Below, in pieces: positions 1-8,965 of a stretch of DNA of 64,000 nucleotides. The translations under genes were made by a program, and so were the position numbers. Each line of letters begins with the position of its first letter. Position 1 is the first letter of the stretch. Origin of the DNA: Streptomyces brasiliensis (GTDB taxonomy: Bacteria > Actinomycetota > Actinomycetes > Streptomycetales > Streptomycetaceae); assembly GCF_014647875.1 (NCBI RefSeq), contig NZ_BMQA01000030.1, positions 1 to 64,000 on the forward strand, in the 5' to 3' direction. Below the pieces are notes generated by a model, which was not told where the DNA came from, made no database searches, and saw only the letters and a program-made list of their open reading frames with translations.

Positions 1-12
1 AGGGCTTGTCCA
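1..12 (+). rRNA. 3' end of 23S rRNA (partial)
   Basis: The first bases (AGGGCTTGTCC) resemble the conserved last nucleotides of actinobacterial 23S rRNA, and a 5S gene follows about 95 bases later, so the window begins at the tail of an rrn operon. The exact 3' end cannot be fixed from this fragment. Bases 13-104 are the 23S-5S spacer. Confidence 0.5.
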
Positions 13-104
13 TAGAGGCTCGCGTCCACTGTGTTGGTTCTGAAACCACGAACGGCCCCGTCCCGGGAGGTTGGGGGTGGTGCGGCGGTTCACAGTTTCA
101 TAGT

Positions 105-221
105 GTTTCGGTGGTCATAGCGTGAGGGAAACGCCCGGTTACATTCCGAACCCGGAAGCTAAGCCTCACAGCGCCGATGGTACTGCAGGGGGGACCCTGT
201 GGGAGAGTAGGACACCGCCGA
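105..221 (+). rRNA. rrf: 5S ribosomal RNA
   Basis: A 117-base sequence with the standard 5S layout: a 5' strand GTTTCGGTGGTCATAGCG, the CCGAACCCGGAAGCTAAG loop-A/helix-III region, and a 3' strand GACACCGCCGAAC that pairs back with the 5' end to close helix I. It is the last gene of an rrn operon whose 23S ends at the window start. The boundaries are inferred from helix-I pairing and may be off by one or two bases. Confidence 0.95.
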
Positions 222-233
222 ACAAATTTTGAG

Positions 234-277
234 AAAGAGCCCCAACTCCGGGTGAGAACCCGGAGTTGGGGCTCTTT
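234..277 (+). terminator. rrn operon terminator
   Basis: A perfect 19-bp inverted repeat (234-252 paired with 259-277) with a 6-base TGAGAA loop lies 12 bases after the 5S gene. The right arm ends in CTTT. This is an intrinsic terminator for the rRNA transcript and also separates it from the convergent isochorismatase gene. Confidence 0.93.
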
Positions 278-313
278 CGCGTTTGTGCCCCGAAGAGGCG
301 AGAAAGAGGCGGG

Positions 314-862
314 CTAGAAGGTCACTTCGGTCGTCTCCACCGTGCCGCCCTGGCGTCCCGGTGCGCTCTGCCACTTCCAGTAGAGGTTGGTGTGGGCGAT
401 GACCTGCGCCGGGGCGGGTGCGCCGTACTGGGTGAGGTCCTCCGTCGTGTGGGCGTCGGCGACCAGCGTCGCGTCGTACCCGCGCACCAGGGCGCCGTGC
501 AGGGTCGAGCGGATGCAGGCGTCGGTCTGGGCGCCTGTGACGACGAGCCGGCCCACTCCCTGCCGGGACAGCACGGACTCCAGATCGGTCTCCTCGAAGG
601 AGTCCCCGTAGCGCTTGTGGACCAGGGGCTCGGTGTCGAGGCGCTTCAGCTCCGGGACGTACTCCCAAGGCGTGGTGCCGTGTTCGAGGTCGTCGTCGGA
701 GTGCTGCACCCAGACCACCGGCACGTCCTCCGCGCGGGCCTTGTCGACCAGGGTGTTGATGTTCGCGATGACCGCGTCTCGGTTGTGGGCGTCCTCCACC
801 ACGCCGTTCTGGACGTCGACGATGATCAGCGCGGTGTTCGGGCGGTCGGGCAGAGTCGTCAT
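314..862 (-). CDS. isochorismatase-family cysteine hydrolase
   Basis: This 182-residue protein is a complete isochorismatase-like hydrolase. The Asp sits in LIIVDVQNG near the N-terminus, the Lys in VHKRYGDSF, and the nucleophile Cys in the GAQTDACIRSTL segment, in the usual order. The family hydrolyses amide or vinyl-ether bonds in small metabolites (nicotinamide, isochorismate and others); the substrate here cannot be read from sequence. I chose the ATG at 862 because AGGGGG stands just before it; a longer frame upstream lacks a ribosome-binding site. It stands alone, convergent with the rrn operon and divergent from an acetyltransferase. Confidence 0.88.
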   Translation of the reverse strand: MTTLPDRPNTALIIVDVQNGVVEDAHNRDAVIANINTLVDKARAEDVPVVWVQHSDDDLEHGTTPWEYVPELKRLDTEPLVHKRYGDSFEETDLESVLSRQGVGRLVVTGAQTDACIRSTLHGALVRGYDATLVADAHTTEDLTQYGAPAPAQVIAHTNLYWKWQSAPGRQGGTVETTEVTF

Positions 863-984
863 GGAACCCCCTGTTTCGCGTGCAGTTGGCTTGGGTGCTG
901 TGCCGCCCACCGTAGGCGGTGGCACTGACAACGGGACCGTATTTGAGATGAGCGCCGTGGTGGGCAGGCATTAGCGTGGTTCGT

Positions 985-1554
985 ATGAGCGCCTCGATCA
1001 GTGATGTCGATGACTACGTGATCCGTGCGATACGGGCCGACGAGTGGCCGGCCGTGAAGCGGCTGCGGCTTGACGCGTTGCGGGACCCGGTCGCGCATCT
1101 CGCCTTCCTGGAGTCCTACGAGGAGGCCGCGGCCAAGCCCGACTCCTTCTGGCAGGACCGGGCGGGCGGGGCCGCCGAGGGCGCGCTGGGCGTGCGGCAG
1201 GTCATCGCCGAGGCGTCGGACGGGGACTGGGCCGGGACCGTGACCGTACTCATCGAGGAAGCCGGGACGACGGACTGGGCCGGGCTGCCTGTCGGGCGGA
1301 AGCAGGGGCACGTCGTCGGTGTGTTCGTACGACCCGAGCACCGCGGGAACGGGCTGATCAAGGCGCTGTTCGACGCCGGTCTGGAGTGGGCGTGGGGGCG
1401 TGGTGCCGAGCGGGTACGGCTGCTCGTGCATGAGGACAACGGGCGGGCCCAGGCGGCGTACCGTAAGGCCGGCTTCGTGCCGAGTGGGGTCACCGTGGCG
1501 TTTGTGCACGACGCCGGGCAGCGGGAGCTGGAGTTCGTCCTCGAGCGTGCGTGA
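985..1554 (+). CDS. GNAT family N-acetyltransferase
   Basis: A 189-residue GNAT acetyltransferase. The acetyl-CoA-binding motif A is seen as VVGVFVRPEHRGNGLIKALF, followed by the C-terminal AQAAYRKAGF typical of RimI-like members. The acceptor substrate is unknown. The ATG at 985 is preferred; an in-frame GTG nine bases upstream is possible. It is divergent from the isochorismatase gene and runs convergently into the secretion operon with a gap of only 17 bases. Confidence 0.88.
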   Translation: MSASISDVDDYVIRAIRADEWPAVKRLRLDALRDPVAHLAFLESYEEAAAKPDSFWQDRAGGAAEGALGVRQVIAEASDGDWAGTVTVLIEEAGTTDWAGLPVGRKQGHVVGVFVRPEHRGNGLIKALFDAGLEWAWGRGAERVRLLVHEDNGRAQAAYRKAGFVPSGVTVAFVHDAGQRELEFVLERA

Positions 1555-1571
1555 GTGGGCGGCGCCTGCCG

Positions 1572-3029
1572 TCAGACCGGGAGTTCCTGGTGCGGCCAGC
1601 GGGCGCGGGCCTGTTCGCGGGAGCGGAGCAGGGCCAGTGTCGGCAGGCCCTGGACGGCTCCGGTCTCCAGGAGGTCCGGGAGTTGGGGTAGCGGGGCCAC
1701 GGCGGCGATGTCGTCGAGGACCAGGGTCAGTGGTGGGTCGAGCCGACCGGAGGATGACCGTTCGGCCATGTGCCGGCCGCGCTCGACCACGCTTGAGACG
1801 AGGGCCGTCAGGAGGGGCATGGCACCGGGGTTGGTCCTGGGGTCCTCGATGGATTCACCGACCACATAAAGCGTGCCCCCTTCGTTGACGAAGGAATCCA
1901 AGGCGAGTGCATCACTTCGGTTCGGAGTGCATGCCTCGCGGATGTTGACCGTGAAGAGGGCGGCCAGTGCGCGTGCGGTCAACTCGTGGGCCATGTCCCG
2001 GCGTTCGGTGTGTGCGGTGAGGGCGGCCTCGAGTTCGCCCGCGGCGCCGGGGGCTGCCTTGGGGTTCGTGCGGAGGGTCCGTACGGCGTCCTGGATCTGG
2101 TTGCCCTGGGTCCAGCGGTGGACGTGGCGGATGGTGCGGGCGTCTATGGCGGCGGCGTGGAGGTAGCTGCGCAGGAGCGTTTCGGCGGTGTCGCTGAGCG
2201 CTTGGTCCAGTCGGGCGGTGGGGCGGACCGGGGCGAGGAGCGCTGCGGCTCTGGCCTTTGCTGTTTGTCTGTCCTCGCAGCCGGTGGTGGGGGACCAGTG
2301 GAGGCGGGCCGGGGTGTCGCAGAGGTGGGTGGGGTCGTAGAGGAGGGTGGGGCCCAGTTTGGCTCTCGCGTCCTTGGTTTCCTGCCAGATGGCGGGGTTC
2401 GAGGTGACGATCAGGATGGGGCCGGCCGCGTCTCTGATTGCCTGGGTCGCTGTTTCGTGGCGGGTCGCGGGTGGTGCGTAGCGCACCGCGCCTTCGGCAC
2501 GGTTTGCTTCCCATCCGCTCACCGGTTCGCTGTCGGCGGGGAGGTCGGCCTCTTGGGTCGGCTCCGGCTCCGGTTCGCCTCCGGGTACCGGTACTTCGTG
2601 GTGGCGTTCAGGTGCCGGCTGCTCCGGAGTGGTCGCCGCTTCCTTCCCCTTCTCCGTCCTCCGCTTCACCCTCCCCGCCCGCCACCTCGCCACCGTGCCC
2701 ATCACGAACACGGTCAGGACCACCAGCACCATCAGCTGGCCGATGAACAGACCCCAGAACAGGCCGTAGCCCGACAGTTGGCCGGGCGGGGTCGACGTCC
2801 AGGCACCCGCGATGTCGTGCGGTTCCGCGATGAGGCTGCGCATCGCCAGGGGTGTGCGGGTGAAGGTGACGCTGGACGGCCAGGTGCCGTGGGTGAACCA
2901 GGCCGCCAGGCCCGTGGCCGTCCAGACCAGCAGGGTCATGCCGAGGAGAAAGGCGAGCAGGCCGATCAGCAGGCCGTCGGGGATGCCGCCCTGGCCTTCG
3001 CGGCGAGCGTCCCGCTCTTCGGGTCTCAT
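1572..3029 (-). CDS. VirD4/TraG-like protein lacking a visible P-loop
   Basis: Last gene of the type IV secretion-like operon, 485 residues. Two N-terminal membrane segments (about 18-47 and 88-113) are followed by a charged, Pro/Glu-rich linker and a cytosolic domain that reads like the part of a coupling ATPase after Walker A: PILIVTSNPAIWQET, LGPTLLYDP, then a Walker-B-like LTLVLDDIA and an ALLRSREQARARW segment. I find no GxxGxGK[ST] motif, and the protein stops soon after that segment whereas coupling proteins usually continue. It may therefore be a non-ATPase relative. The ATG at 3029 follows the VirB4-like gene's TGA with one base between (TGAGATG), so the two are translationally coupled. 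Confidence 0.8.
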   Translation of the reverse strand: MRPEERDARREGQGGIPDGLLIGLLAFLLGMTLLVWTATGLAAWFTHGTWPSSVTFTRTPLAMRSLIAEPHDIAGAWTSTPPGQLSGYGLFWGLFIGQLMVLVVLTVFVMGTVARWRAGRVKRRTEKGKEAATTPEQPAPERHHEVPVPGGEPEPEPTQEADLPADSEPVSGWEANRAEGAVRYAPPATRHETATQAIRDAAGPILIVTSNPAIWQETKDARAKLGPTLLYDPTHLCDTPARLHWSPTTGCEDRQTAKARAAALLAPVRPTARLDQALSDTAETLLRSYLHAAAIDARTIRHVHRWTQGNQIQDAVRTLRTNPKAAPGAAGELEAALTAHTERRDMAHELTARALAALFTVNIREACTPNRSDALALDSFVNEGGTLYVVGESIEDPRTNPGAMPLLTALVSSVVERGRHMAERSSSGRLDPPLTLVLDDIAAVAPLPQLPDLLETGAVQGLPTLALLRSREQARARWPHQELPV

Positions 3030-3030
3030 C

Positions 3031-4458
3031 TCATGCCACCGTCGACTCCGACGACCCGTCCAGGTCGCCGATGTGCTGTTCCATGAAGGCCGCCGCTCGC
3101 TGCTCCGCCTCCAACTCCGCGGCGCGCAGCGCGTCGTCGTCGGACGACAGGTCGGCGGACGACTCGGTCATCGCGCGGTCGGTGAAGACCAGGGGGCGTT
3201 CGGTCTCCGTGACCAGGTGCTTGACCACCTGGACGTTGCCGTTCACGTCCCAGACGGCGATGCCGGGGGTGAGCGTGGGGATGATCTCCACCGCCCAGCG
3301 GGGCAGGCCCAGGACGCGGCCCGTCGCCCTCGCCTCGTCCGCCTTCTGGGCGTAGATCGTCCTGGTCGACGCCATCTTCAGGATCGCCGCGGCCTCCTTC
3401 GCCGCCGCGCCGTCCACCACGTCGGACAGGTGGTGGACCACTGCCACGAAGGAGAGGCCGAGGCGTCGCCCGAACTTCAGCAGGCGCTGGAACAGCTGCG
3501 CCACGAACGGGCTGTTGATGATGTGCCAGGCCTCCTCGACCAGGAAGATGCGCTTCTTGCGGTCGGGGCGGATCCAGGTGTGCTCCAGCCACACACCGAC
3601 GATCGCCATCAGGATCGGCATCGCGATGGAGTTGCGGTCGATGTGGGAGAGGTCGAAGACGATCAGCGGGGCGTCGAGGTCGATGCCGACCGTCGTGGGG
3701 CCGTCGAACATGCCCCTGAGGTCACCGTCGACCAGGCGGTCGATGACGAGTGCGACGTCCAGACCCCAGGCGCGTACGTCGTCCAGGGCGACGTTCATCG
3801 CCTCGGCCGACTCCGGCTCGGGGTGCCGTAGCTGATCGACGATGTCGGACAGGACGGGCTGGCGCTCCACGATCGTCTCGTTGACGTACGCGTGCGCCAC
3901 CTTCAGCGCGAAGCCCGAGCGTTCGTCGAGGCCGTGGCCCATCGCGACCTCGATGATGGTGCGCAGCAGGGCCAGCTGGCCGGTCGTCGTGATCGACGGG
4001 TCCAGGGGGTTGAGCCGGATGCCGTGGTCCAGGGCGGCCGTCGGGTCCAGGCGGATGGGAGTTATCCCCAGCTCCTCGGCGATCAGGTTCCATTCGCCGA
4101 CCCCGTCCTCGCCCTGCGCGTCGAGGACGACGACCTGGCGGTCGCGGAAGCGCAACTGCCGTAGGACATAGGTCTTTTCCAGCGCCGACTTGCCGTTGCC
4201 CGACTCGCCGAGGACCAGCCAGTGCGGTGCCGGGAGCTGCTGGCCGTACAGCTGGAAGGGGTCGTAGATGTAGCCCTTGCCGGAGTACACCTCGCGGCCG
4301 ATGATCACGCCGGAGTCGCCGAGGCCGGGGGCCGCGGTGGGAAGGTAGACCGCCTGGGCCTGGCCGGTGGAGGTGCGTACCGGCAGGCGGGTCGTTTCGA
4401 CCTTTCCGAAGAGGAAGGACGTGAAGGTGTCGGTGAGGATGGTCAGCGGATCCCGCAT
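3031..4458 (-). CDS. VirB4-type ATPase (ATPase half)
   Basis: A 475-residue AAA-like ATPase of the VirB4/TraC type. Walker A is GESGNGKS at residues 84-91 and Walker B IFLVEEAW at about 304-311, followed by the family-typical WHIINSPFVAQLFQRLLKFG helix and an SFVAVVHHLSD segment. It would power a type IV secretion-like channel at the inner face of the membrane. The large N-terminal domain of classical VirB4 is missing and seems to reside in the upstream SCO6880-family protein. The ATG at 4458 starts 14 bases after that gene's stop with an AGGGG ribosome-binding site; the frame stays open upstream only inside the neighbouring gene. Confidence 0.88.
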   Translation of the reverse strand: MRDPLTILTDTFTSFLFGKVETTRLPVRTSTGQAQAVYLPTAAPGLGDSGVIIGREVYSGKGYIYDPFQLYGQQLPAPHWLVLGESGNGKSALEKTYVLRQLRFRDRQVVVLDAQGEDGVGEWNLIAEELGITPIRLDPTAALDHGIRLNPLDPSITTTGQLALLRTIIEVAMGHGLDERSGFALKVAHAYVNETIVERQPVLSDIVDQLRHPEPESAEAMNVALDDVRAWGLDVALVIDRLVDGDLRGMFDGPTTVGIDLDAPLIVFDLSHIDRNSIAMPILMAIVGVWLEHTWIRPDRKKRIFLVEEAWHIINSPFVAQLFQRLLKFGRRLGLSFVAVVHHLSDVVDGAAAKEAAAILKMASTRTIYAQKADEARATGRVLGLPRWAVEIIPTLTPGIAVWDVNGNVQVVKHLVTETERPLVFTDRAMTESSADLSSDDDALRAAELEAEQRAAAFMEQHIGDLDGSSESTVA

Positions 4459-4472
4459 CAGCTCATCAGCCC

Positions 4473-6032
4473 CTACCTGCGAATGCCGGTGGCGAACGGA
4501 AGTGTGTTCACGAAGGCCCGGTGGTGCTCGCGGTCGCACCACTCCAGTTTCAGGTACGACTTCCCGGCCGACGCCCTTATCGTCCGCTTGTCGCGGGCCA
4601 GGGCCTCCGGGGAGCGGGAGGAGACGGTGATGTAGCCGACGAGGTTGACGCCGGCGGCGCCGCTGGCGAGGTCCTCGCCGCGCTGGTCGAGACGGTTGTG
4701 GGCGGCGACGTCGCGTGGGTCGACCGTGCGGTTCATCTTGGCGGCGCGGGACGCCTCGGCCTCGTCGTTGGTCTTCTCGGTCAGCATGCGTTCGATGGCG
4801 ACCTCGGTCGGCTCGAGGTCCATCGTGACGGCGACCGTGCGGATGACGTCCGGGGTGTGGACGAGGAGCGGGGCCAGGAAGTTGACGCCCACCGGGGTCA
4901 ACGGCCACTCCTTGACCCAGGCCGTGGAGTGGCACCAGGGGGCGCGGGTCGAGGACTCCCGGGTCTTCGCCTGGAGGTACGTCGGCTCCATGGCGTCCAG
5001 TTCCGCGGGCCAGGCGTTGCGCTGCGTCATCGCCTGGATGTGGTCGATCGGGTGGTCCGGGTCGTACATGGAGTGGATGAGGGAGGCCAGCCGTCCCTGA
5101 CCGAGCGGCTGGCGCACCCGGATGTCCGCCTCCTGGAGCCGGGAACAGATGTCGGTCAGCTCACGGGCCATGACGACGGCGAGACCTGCGTCCCGGTCCA
5201 GCTTGCGGCCGGACTGGGGGCGGGCCGCGCGGGCCATCGCCTGGGCCTCGGCGGCGAGTTCACGGGTGTAGTGCATGCAGGCGACGAGGTAGGCGCGGTG
5301 CTGCTCGCTGCTCGTCGACACCATGGACTGGAGCTGGTCGTACGACTGCGCCAGCCAATCGGGCGCCTTCTCGTCGCCGCGTACGGCGACGTCCTTGGCG
5401 TGGGCGTCCGGGTCGGCGGGCAGCGTGCGGGCCAGCATCTGCAGGCGGGTGACGAAGCCGTCGCCGTTGGCCACGTGCTTGAGGAGGGTGCCGAAGCGGT
5501 CGACGAGGGCCTCCTGGTCCTCGGAGTCGCGCAGTCCGACGCCGGGGCCCTCGATCTCGATCGCGGCGGTGACCGTCTTGCGGTCGGCGTGGAGGAGTAC
5601 GGCGATCTCGTCCGGGCCGAAGGGCGCGGCGAGCCAGGTGATGCGCCCGATGCCGGGCGGTGGGCCGATCTCGACCTCACGGCCGTCGAGGCGGGTGCCG
5701 GCCTCCATGACGGTGGACCTGTACACGGTGCCCTGCCGCAGCGTCCGCTTGAAACTGCGGTTGATCTCGAACCACTTGTAGAACGTACGACGCTTGTACG
5801 GCACGTAGACCGCCGCCAGTGCCAGCAGCGGGAAGCCCATCAGCAGCACGATGCGCAGGGAGAGGACGGGAACCAGGAGCCCGCACATCATGCCGAGGAA
5901 CGCGCCGGCGATGATCAGCGCGATCTCGCCGGACTCACGGTTCCGGCCGACGATCGCGTTCGGCCGGGCGCGGCCGATGAGATACGTACGGCGGGGCGAG
6001 ACCGGATGGGACAGATGGGACTCGGTCGTCAA
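4473..6032 (-). CDS. SCO6880-family protein (PrgI-like TM plus VirB4-N-like domain)
   Basis: A 519-residue protein of the SCO6880 family found in actinobacterial conjugation-type loci. Two adjacent membrane helices (about 36-72) resemble PrgI; the rest is soluble. The C-terminus (REHHRAFVNTLPFATGIRR) resembles the end of the VirB4 N-terminal domain, and the ATPase half follows at once in the next gene, which suggests a split VirB4. Translation appears to begin at a TTG (6032) that overlaps the previous stop as TTGA, with GGAGGTG about nine bases upstream. The role in the complex is inferred from context. Confidence 0.85.
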   Translation of the reverse strand: MTTESHLSHPVSPRRTYLIGRARPNAIVGRNRESGEIALIIAGAFLGMMCGLLVPVLSLRIVLLMGFPLLALAAVYVPYKRRTFYKWFEINRSFKRTLRQGTVYRSTVMEAGTRLDGREVEIGPPPGIGRITWLAAPFGPDEIAVLLHADRKTVTAAIEIEGPGVGLRDSEDQEALVDRFGTLLKHVANGDGFVTRLQMLARTLPADPDAHAKDVAVRGDEKAPDWLAQSYDQLQSMVSTSSEQHRAYLVACMHYTRELAAEAQAMARAARPQSGRKLDRDAGLAVVMARELTDICSRLQEADIRVRQPLGQGRLASLIHSMYDPDHPIDHIQAMTQRNAWPAELDAMEPTYLQAKTRESSTRAPWCHSTAWVKEWPLTPVGVNFLAPLLVHTPDVIRTVAVTMDLEPTEVAIERMLTEKTNDEAEASRAAKMNRTVDPRDVAAHNRLDQRGEDLASGAAGVNLVGYITVSSRSPEALARDKRTIRASAGKSYLKLEWCDREHHRAFVNTLPFATGIRR

Positions 6033-7366
6033 CGCCCTTCACCTCCCGAGCGGTTGCTACTGCTACTGCTGCTGGTGCGACTGTTGCCGGCGTGCGGGGT
6101 GTTGACCGGGCTGGGCGAGCGCGGTGCGGGTGCGGCGGAGGGGACAGATCCGCCGCCACCGTTCGAGGCGCGCGCGCTGTGCGCGGCGACTCCGCCGGTG
6201 GCCGGGTTGGCCGGGCGGGGCGTGCTGGAGGAGGGCTGGCCGCCGCCTCCGTTGTTGTCGGCGCGGGCACTGTGGGTCTTGATGCCCTGCGCGACCAGGG
6301 TGGCCGGGGAACTGATGACGGCGGCGGCCTTGCTCTCGGCGCCCTGCATGATGCGGTTGTTGCGGCCGTTCGCGATCTCGTCGCCGAAGCCGGGGACGAA
6401 GCGGTAGATCATCGCGCTGGCGAAGATGGCGAGCAGGATGATGGCGAGGCCGGAGACCACGGCGGAGAAGGAGTCGGGGCCGTTGTCGCTGGTCAGCGCG
6501 CCGGCCAGGCCGAGCACGATGACGATCACCGGTTTGACGAGGATGACCGCGATCATGATGCCGGCCCAGCGGCGGACGTGGCCCCACAGGTTCTTGTCGA
6601 CCAGGCCCGCGTAGACGACGGTGCCGAGGAGGGCGCCGACGTAGAGCAGGGCGGCGCGGATGACCAGCTCCAGCCAGAGGATGCCGGCGGCGAGGATGGA
6701 GACGAGTGAGACGACGATCAGCATGATGGGGCCGCCGCCGATGTCCTCGCCCTTGCCGAGCGCGCCGGAGAAGGTGCCGAAGAAGGTGTCCGTCTGGTCG
6801 CCCGTGGTCTTCGCGAGTACGTCCGTCACGCCGTCCGTGGCCGAGACGACCGTGTAGAGGATCAGCGGGGTGAAGGCGGAGGCGAGGACGGTGAGCCAGA
6901 GGAAGCCGACGGCTTCCGACAGGGCGGTGGTGAGGGGAACGCCGCGGACGGCTCGCTTGGCCACGGCAAGCAGCCACAGCAGGAGCGTCAGGATCGTCGA
7001 GGCGGCGAAGACGACGGCGTACTGCTGCAGGAACTTGGAGTTGGTGAAGTCGACGTTCGCGGTCTCCTGCACGGCCTCACTGACCTTGTCGACGGTCCAG
7101 GAGGCAGCGTCGGCACAGCCCTTGGCCAGGGAGGAGAGGGGGTCGAGGGTGGAGGTGAGGGGGTCGGTGGTGGAGCCGCCGGTTCCCTTGTGACTGCCGT
7201 CTTTTTCGCAGTACCGCTTGGCGGGGCCCACGATGAGGTCGCACTTGTCGGACGACGGCGAGGGCGAAGGGGCGGCGACTGCTCGGGTGGCCAGCAGCAC
7301 AGCAGCGGTCTGTACGGCGGTGACGGCGGTGGCGACCTTGAATACGCGGCGCGGGCTACCGGGCAT
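6029..7366 (-). CDS. VirB6/TrbL-like polytopic membrane protein
   Basis: A 445-residue protein with an N-terminal signal or membrane segment (VFKVATAVTAVQTAAVLLATRA cut at AVAAP), a cysteine-containing extracytoplasmic stretch, then at least five hydrophobic helices between about 110 and 325, and a Pro/Ser/Gly/Asn-rich disordered tail. Size, topology and position match the VirB6/TrbL channel component of type IV secretion systems. The ATG at 7366 has a perfect CGGAGG eight bases upstream and overlaps the preceding gene by 11 bases. The family assignment rests on context and topology more than on motifs. Confidence 0.8.
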   Translation of the reverse strand: MPGSPRRVFKVATAVTAVQTAAVLLATRAVAAPSPSPSSDKCDLIVGPAKRYCEKDGSHKGTGGSTTDPLTSTLDPLSSLAKGCADAASWTVDKVSEAVQETANVDFTNSKFLQQYAVVFAASTILTLLLWLLAVAKRAVRGVPLTTALSEAVGFLWLTVLASAFTPLILYTVVSATDGVTDVLAKTTGDQTDTFFGTFSGALGKGEDIGGGPIMLIVVSLVSILAAGILWLELVIRAALLYVGALLGTVVYAGLVDKNLWGHVRRWAGIMIAVILVKPVIVIVLGLAGALTSDNGPDSFSAVVSGLAIILLAIFASAMIYRFVPGFGDEIANGRNNRIMQGAESKAAAVISSPATLVAQGIKTHSARADNNGGGGQPSSSTPRPANPATGGVAAHSARASNGGGGSVPSAAPAPRSPSPVNTPHAGNSRTSSSSSSNRSGGEGR

Positions 7367-8177
7367 AAGTGAAGCCTCCGTACTCCTCGACGGCCTTGGC
7401 CATCTCGTCGGCGCTGGATGCCTTGTTGTCACCGGGGACGGGCGTCGGGCCGTCCTTCTGGGAGAAGCTGTCGACCTTCCAGTCGTTGTCGGTCCAACGC
7501 AACTGCAGGGTCATGGTGAACCAGTCGCTCGTCACAGGGTTGGCCGAGTTCGCTCCTGCCGTGCCGTAGAGGCCGGTGCACCAGACCTCGAGGGTCGCGG
7601 CGGTGTCCGAATAGCTCGTGGCCTTGGTGCCGATCGGAACGGTGCGCGAGACGTACGTCTGGCCCTTGGTCGGATTGCCATTCGGGTCCAGGCCGATATT
7701 GCTCAGGAACTCCTTGGAGTAGGCCGCGTTGAGCCTGTCCTCCAGAGTGGCCTGCTGGTCGGTGACGAAGACCTGTTTGACGATCGCCGTGCGGTTGGCC
7801 GGTTTCAGAATGTCGGCCGAAACCAACGCCACCGAATAGTTCGCCGCCGCGCTCTGCGCCCCCGCCTCGCTGTGTGCGAACCCCGTAGGAATCCCTCCGG
7901 ACTTCGGCTGCACCGGTTTCTCTCCCGTGGCGGCCGTCGCCGAAGTCGCCGGCTTGTCGCTGGTCGAGCCCCCGGCAGGGGAATCGTCCCCCCGGTTCGC
8001 AAAGGCGATCGCTGCGATCAGGAGGACCACCACCCCGACCACCGTCACCAGGCTGCGTGAGGACGAGCGGCCGCCGCGGCGTGCGCCGCCGTAGGGGTCG
8101 CTCTCGGGCAGCCGGGTGCGGGTCTGTCCCGTGTCGGCGTAACCGCCGGAGGAACCGTGCTCGTCTCCGAGACTCAT
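7356..8177 (-). CDS. membrane-anchored VirB8/TcpC-like protein
   Basis: A 273-residue bitopic protein: a Gly/Ser/Arg-rich cytoplasmic N-terminus, one membrane helix (LVTVVGVVVLLIAAIAFA, about residues 42-60), a Thr/Ser/Pro linker, and an extracytoplasmic domain of about 180 residues. Topology and length fit VirB8 or the TcpC/Orf13 proteins of Gram-positive conjugation systems, which have NTF2-like periplasmic domains; no catalytic motif is visible. The ATG at 8177 was chosen because the longer frame upstream is Arg-rich without a ribosome-binding site. It overlaps the VirB6-like gene. Confidence 0.75.
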   Translation of the reverse strand: MSLGDEHGSSGGYADTGQTRTRLPESDPYGGARRGGRSSSRSLVTVVGVVVLLIAAIAFANRGDDSPAGGSTSDKPATSATAATGEKPVQPKSGGIPTGFAHSEAGAQSAAANYSVALVSADILKPANRTAIVKQVFVTDQQATLEDRLNAAYSKEFLSNIGLDPNGNPTKGQTYVSRTVPIGTKATSYSDTAATLEVWCTGLYGTAGANSANPVTSDWFTMTLQLRWTDNDWKVDSFSQKDGPTPVPGDNKASSADEMAKAVEEYGGFTYAR

Positions 8178-8357
8178 GCCGCGTACGCCCCCTCGACGTC
8201 GTCCGGGAACAACGGTAGCCGTGCTGGTTCCCGCGCGGGCGCGGTGTGGTGACTCGACATCAGGGAAACGCAACCTCAGCCGGTGGGCACGACGGGCGGG
8301 TGGGGTAGGGGGTGGGGGACCGGGCGTGCCCGGGGATGCGAGGGTTCGGGTCGGGCG

Positions 8358-8666
8358 TCAGACCGCCATGCCGTACACGATCGTGAACAGCGTGCCGAGT
8401 GAGCCGATGATGAAGACCCCCGTCAGACCGGCGATGATGAGGCCCTTGCCCTGTTCGGCGCTGAAGGTGTCCCGGAGGGCCGTCGCGCCGATGCGCTGTT
8501 TGGCCGCACCCCAGACCGCGATGCCGAGGCAGAGCAGGATGGCCACGGCCATCACCACCTCGATCATCACCTTGGCCTCGTTGCCCAGGCTGCCGAAGGG
8601 ACCCCAGTCGGGAGCGATCCCGCCGATGATGGTGTTGATGTCTCCCTTGTCGGCCGCAAAGAGCAT
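8358..8666 (-). CDS. small pilin-like (VirB2/TrbC-like) membrane protein
   Basis: First gene of the secretion-like operon, 102 residues. Two hydrophobic helices (about 33-55 and 77-100) are separated by a short basic loop AAKQRIGATALRD, and the protein ends in VYGMAV. Two helices joined by a basic loop at about 100 residues is the arrangement of VirB2/TrbC pilins and of the small membrane protein that begins many Gram-positive systems. The ATG at 8666 has AGGGG 11 bases upstream; an in-frame GTG three codons earlier is an alternative. The operon promoter must lie within 8667-8965. Confidence 0.7.
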   Translation of the reverse strand: MLFAADKGDINTIIGGIAPDWGPFGSLGNEAKVMIEVVMAVAILLCLGIAVWGAAKQRIGATALRDTFSAEQGKGLIIAGLTGVFIIGSLGTLFTIVYGMAV

Positions 8667-8965
8667 GTAAGTCACCGCCCCTGGTGGGTAGTTCCGCAAG
8701 GCCCCTGCGGTGTGCAGAGGTCACGTCTCATTCTCGCCGACAATCCTGCCGACGTATGTCGACTTGACGTCATTGATTGGCGGGTTTCGTACGCGCGCGG
8801 CGTACGGTCACTCTGTGTATCACGGCAGGTCACGCCGGGCAACGAGGCCTGAGCGGAACCTGTCGTGTGGTTCCGTCGTTGACCTCTCTTGCGGCCTGGC
8901 AAGGTTTCTGAGGGCCGGTCGGGTGAGACGTCGAGACGATGTTCTCATGGTTTCCATGCCGAAAA
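8667..8965. other. intergenic region upstream of the secretion operon
   Basis: About 300 bases between the pilin-like gene and the terminator at 8966. It must hold the minus-strand promoter of the six-gene operon. I see no convincing open reading frame, RNA gene or repeat in it, and cannot name a -35/-10 pair with confidence. Confidence 0.5.

Noticed and set aside
4521..6407. A 628-codon plus-strand open frame over the secretion operon
   Set aside because: Antisense to the SCO6880-family and VirB6-like genes; Gly/Val/Arg/Asp bias and no start signal.
1572..8666. The secretion-like operon as part of an integrative conjugative element
   Set aside because: No integrase, relaxase, replication gene, att repeat or adjacent tRNA; flanks are core genes.
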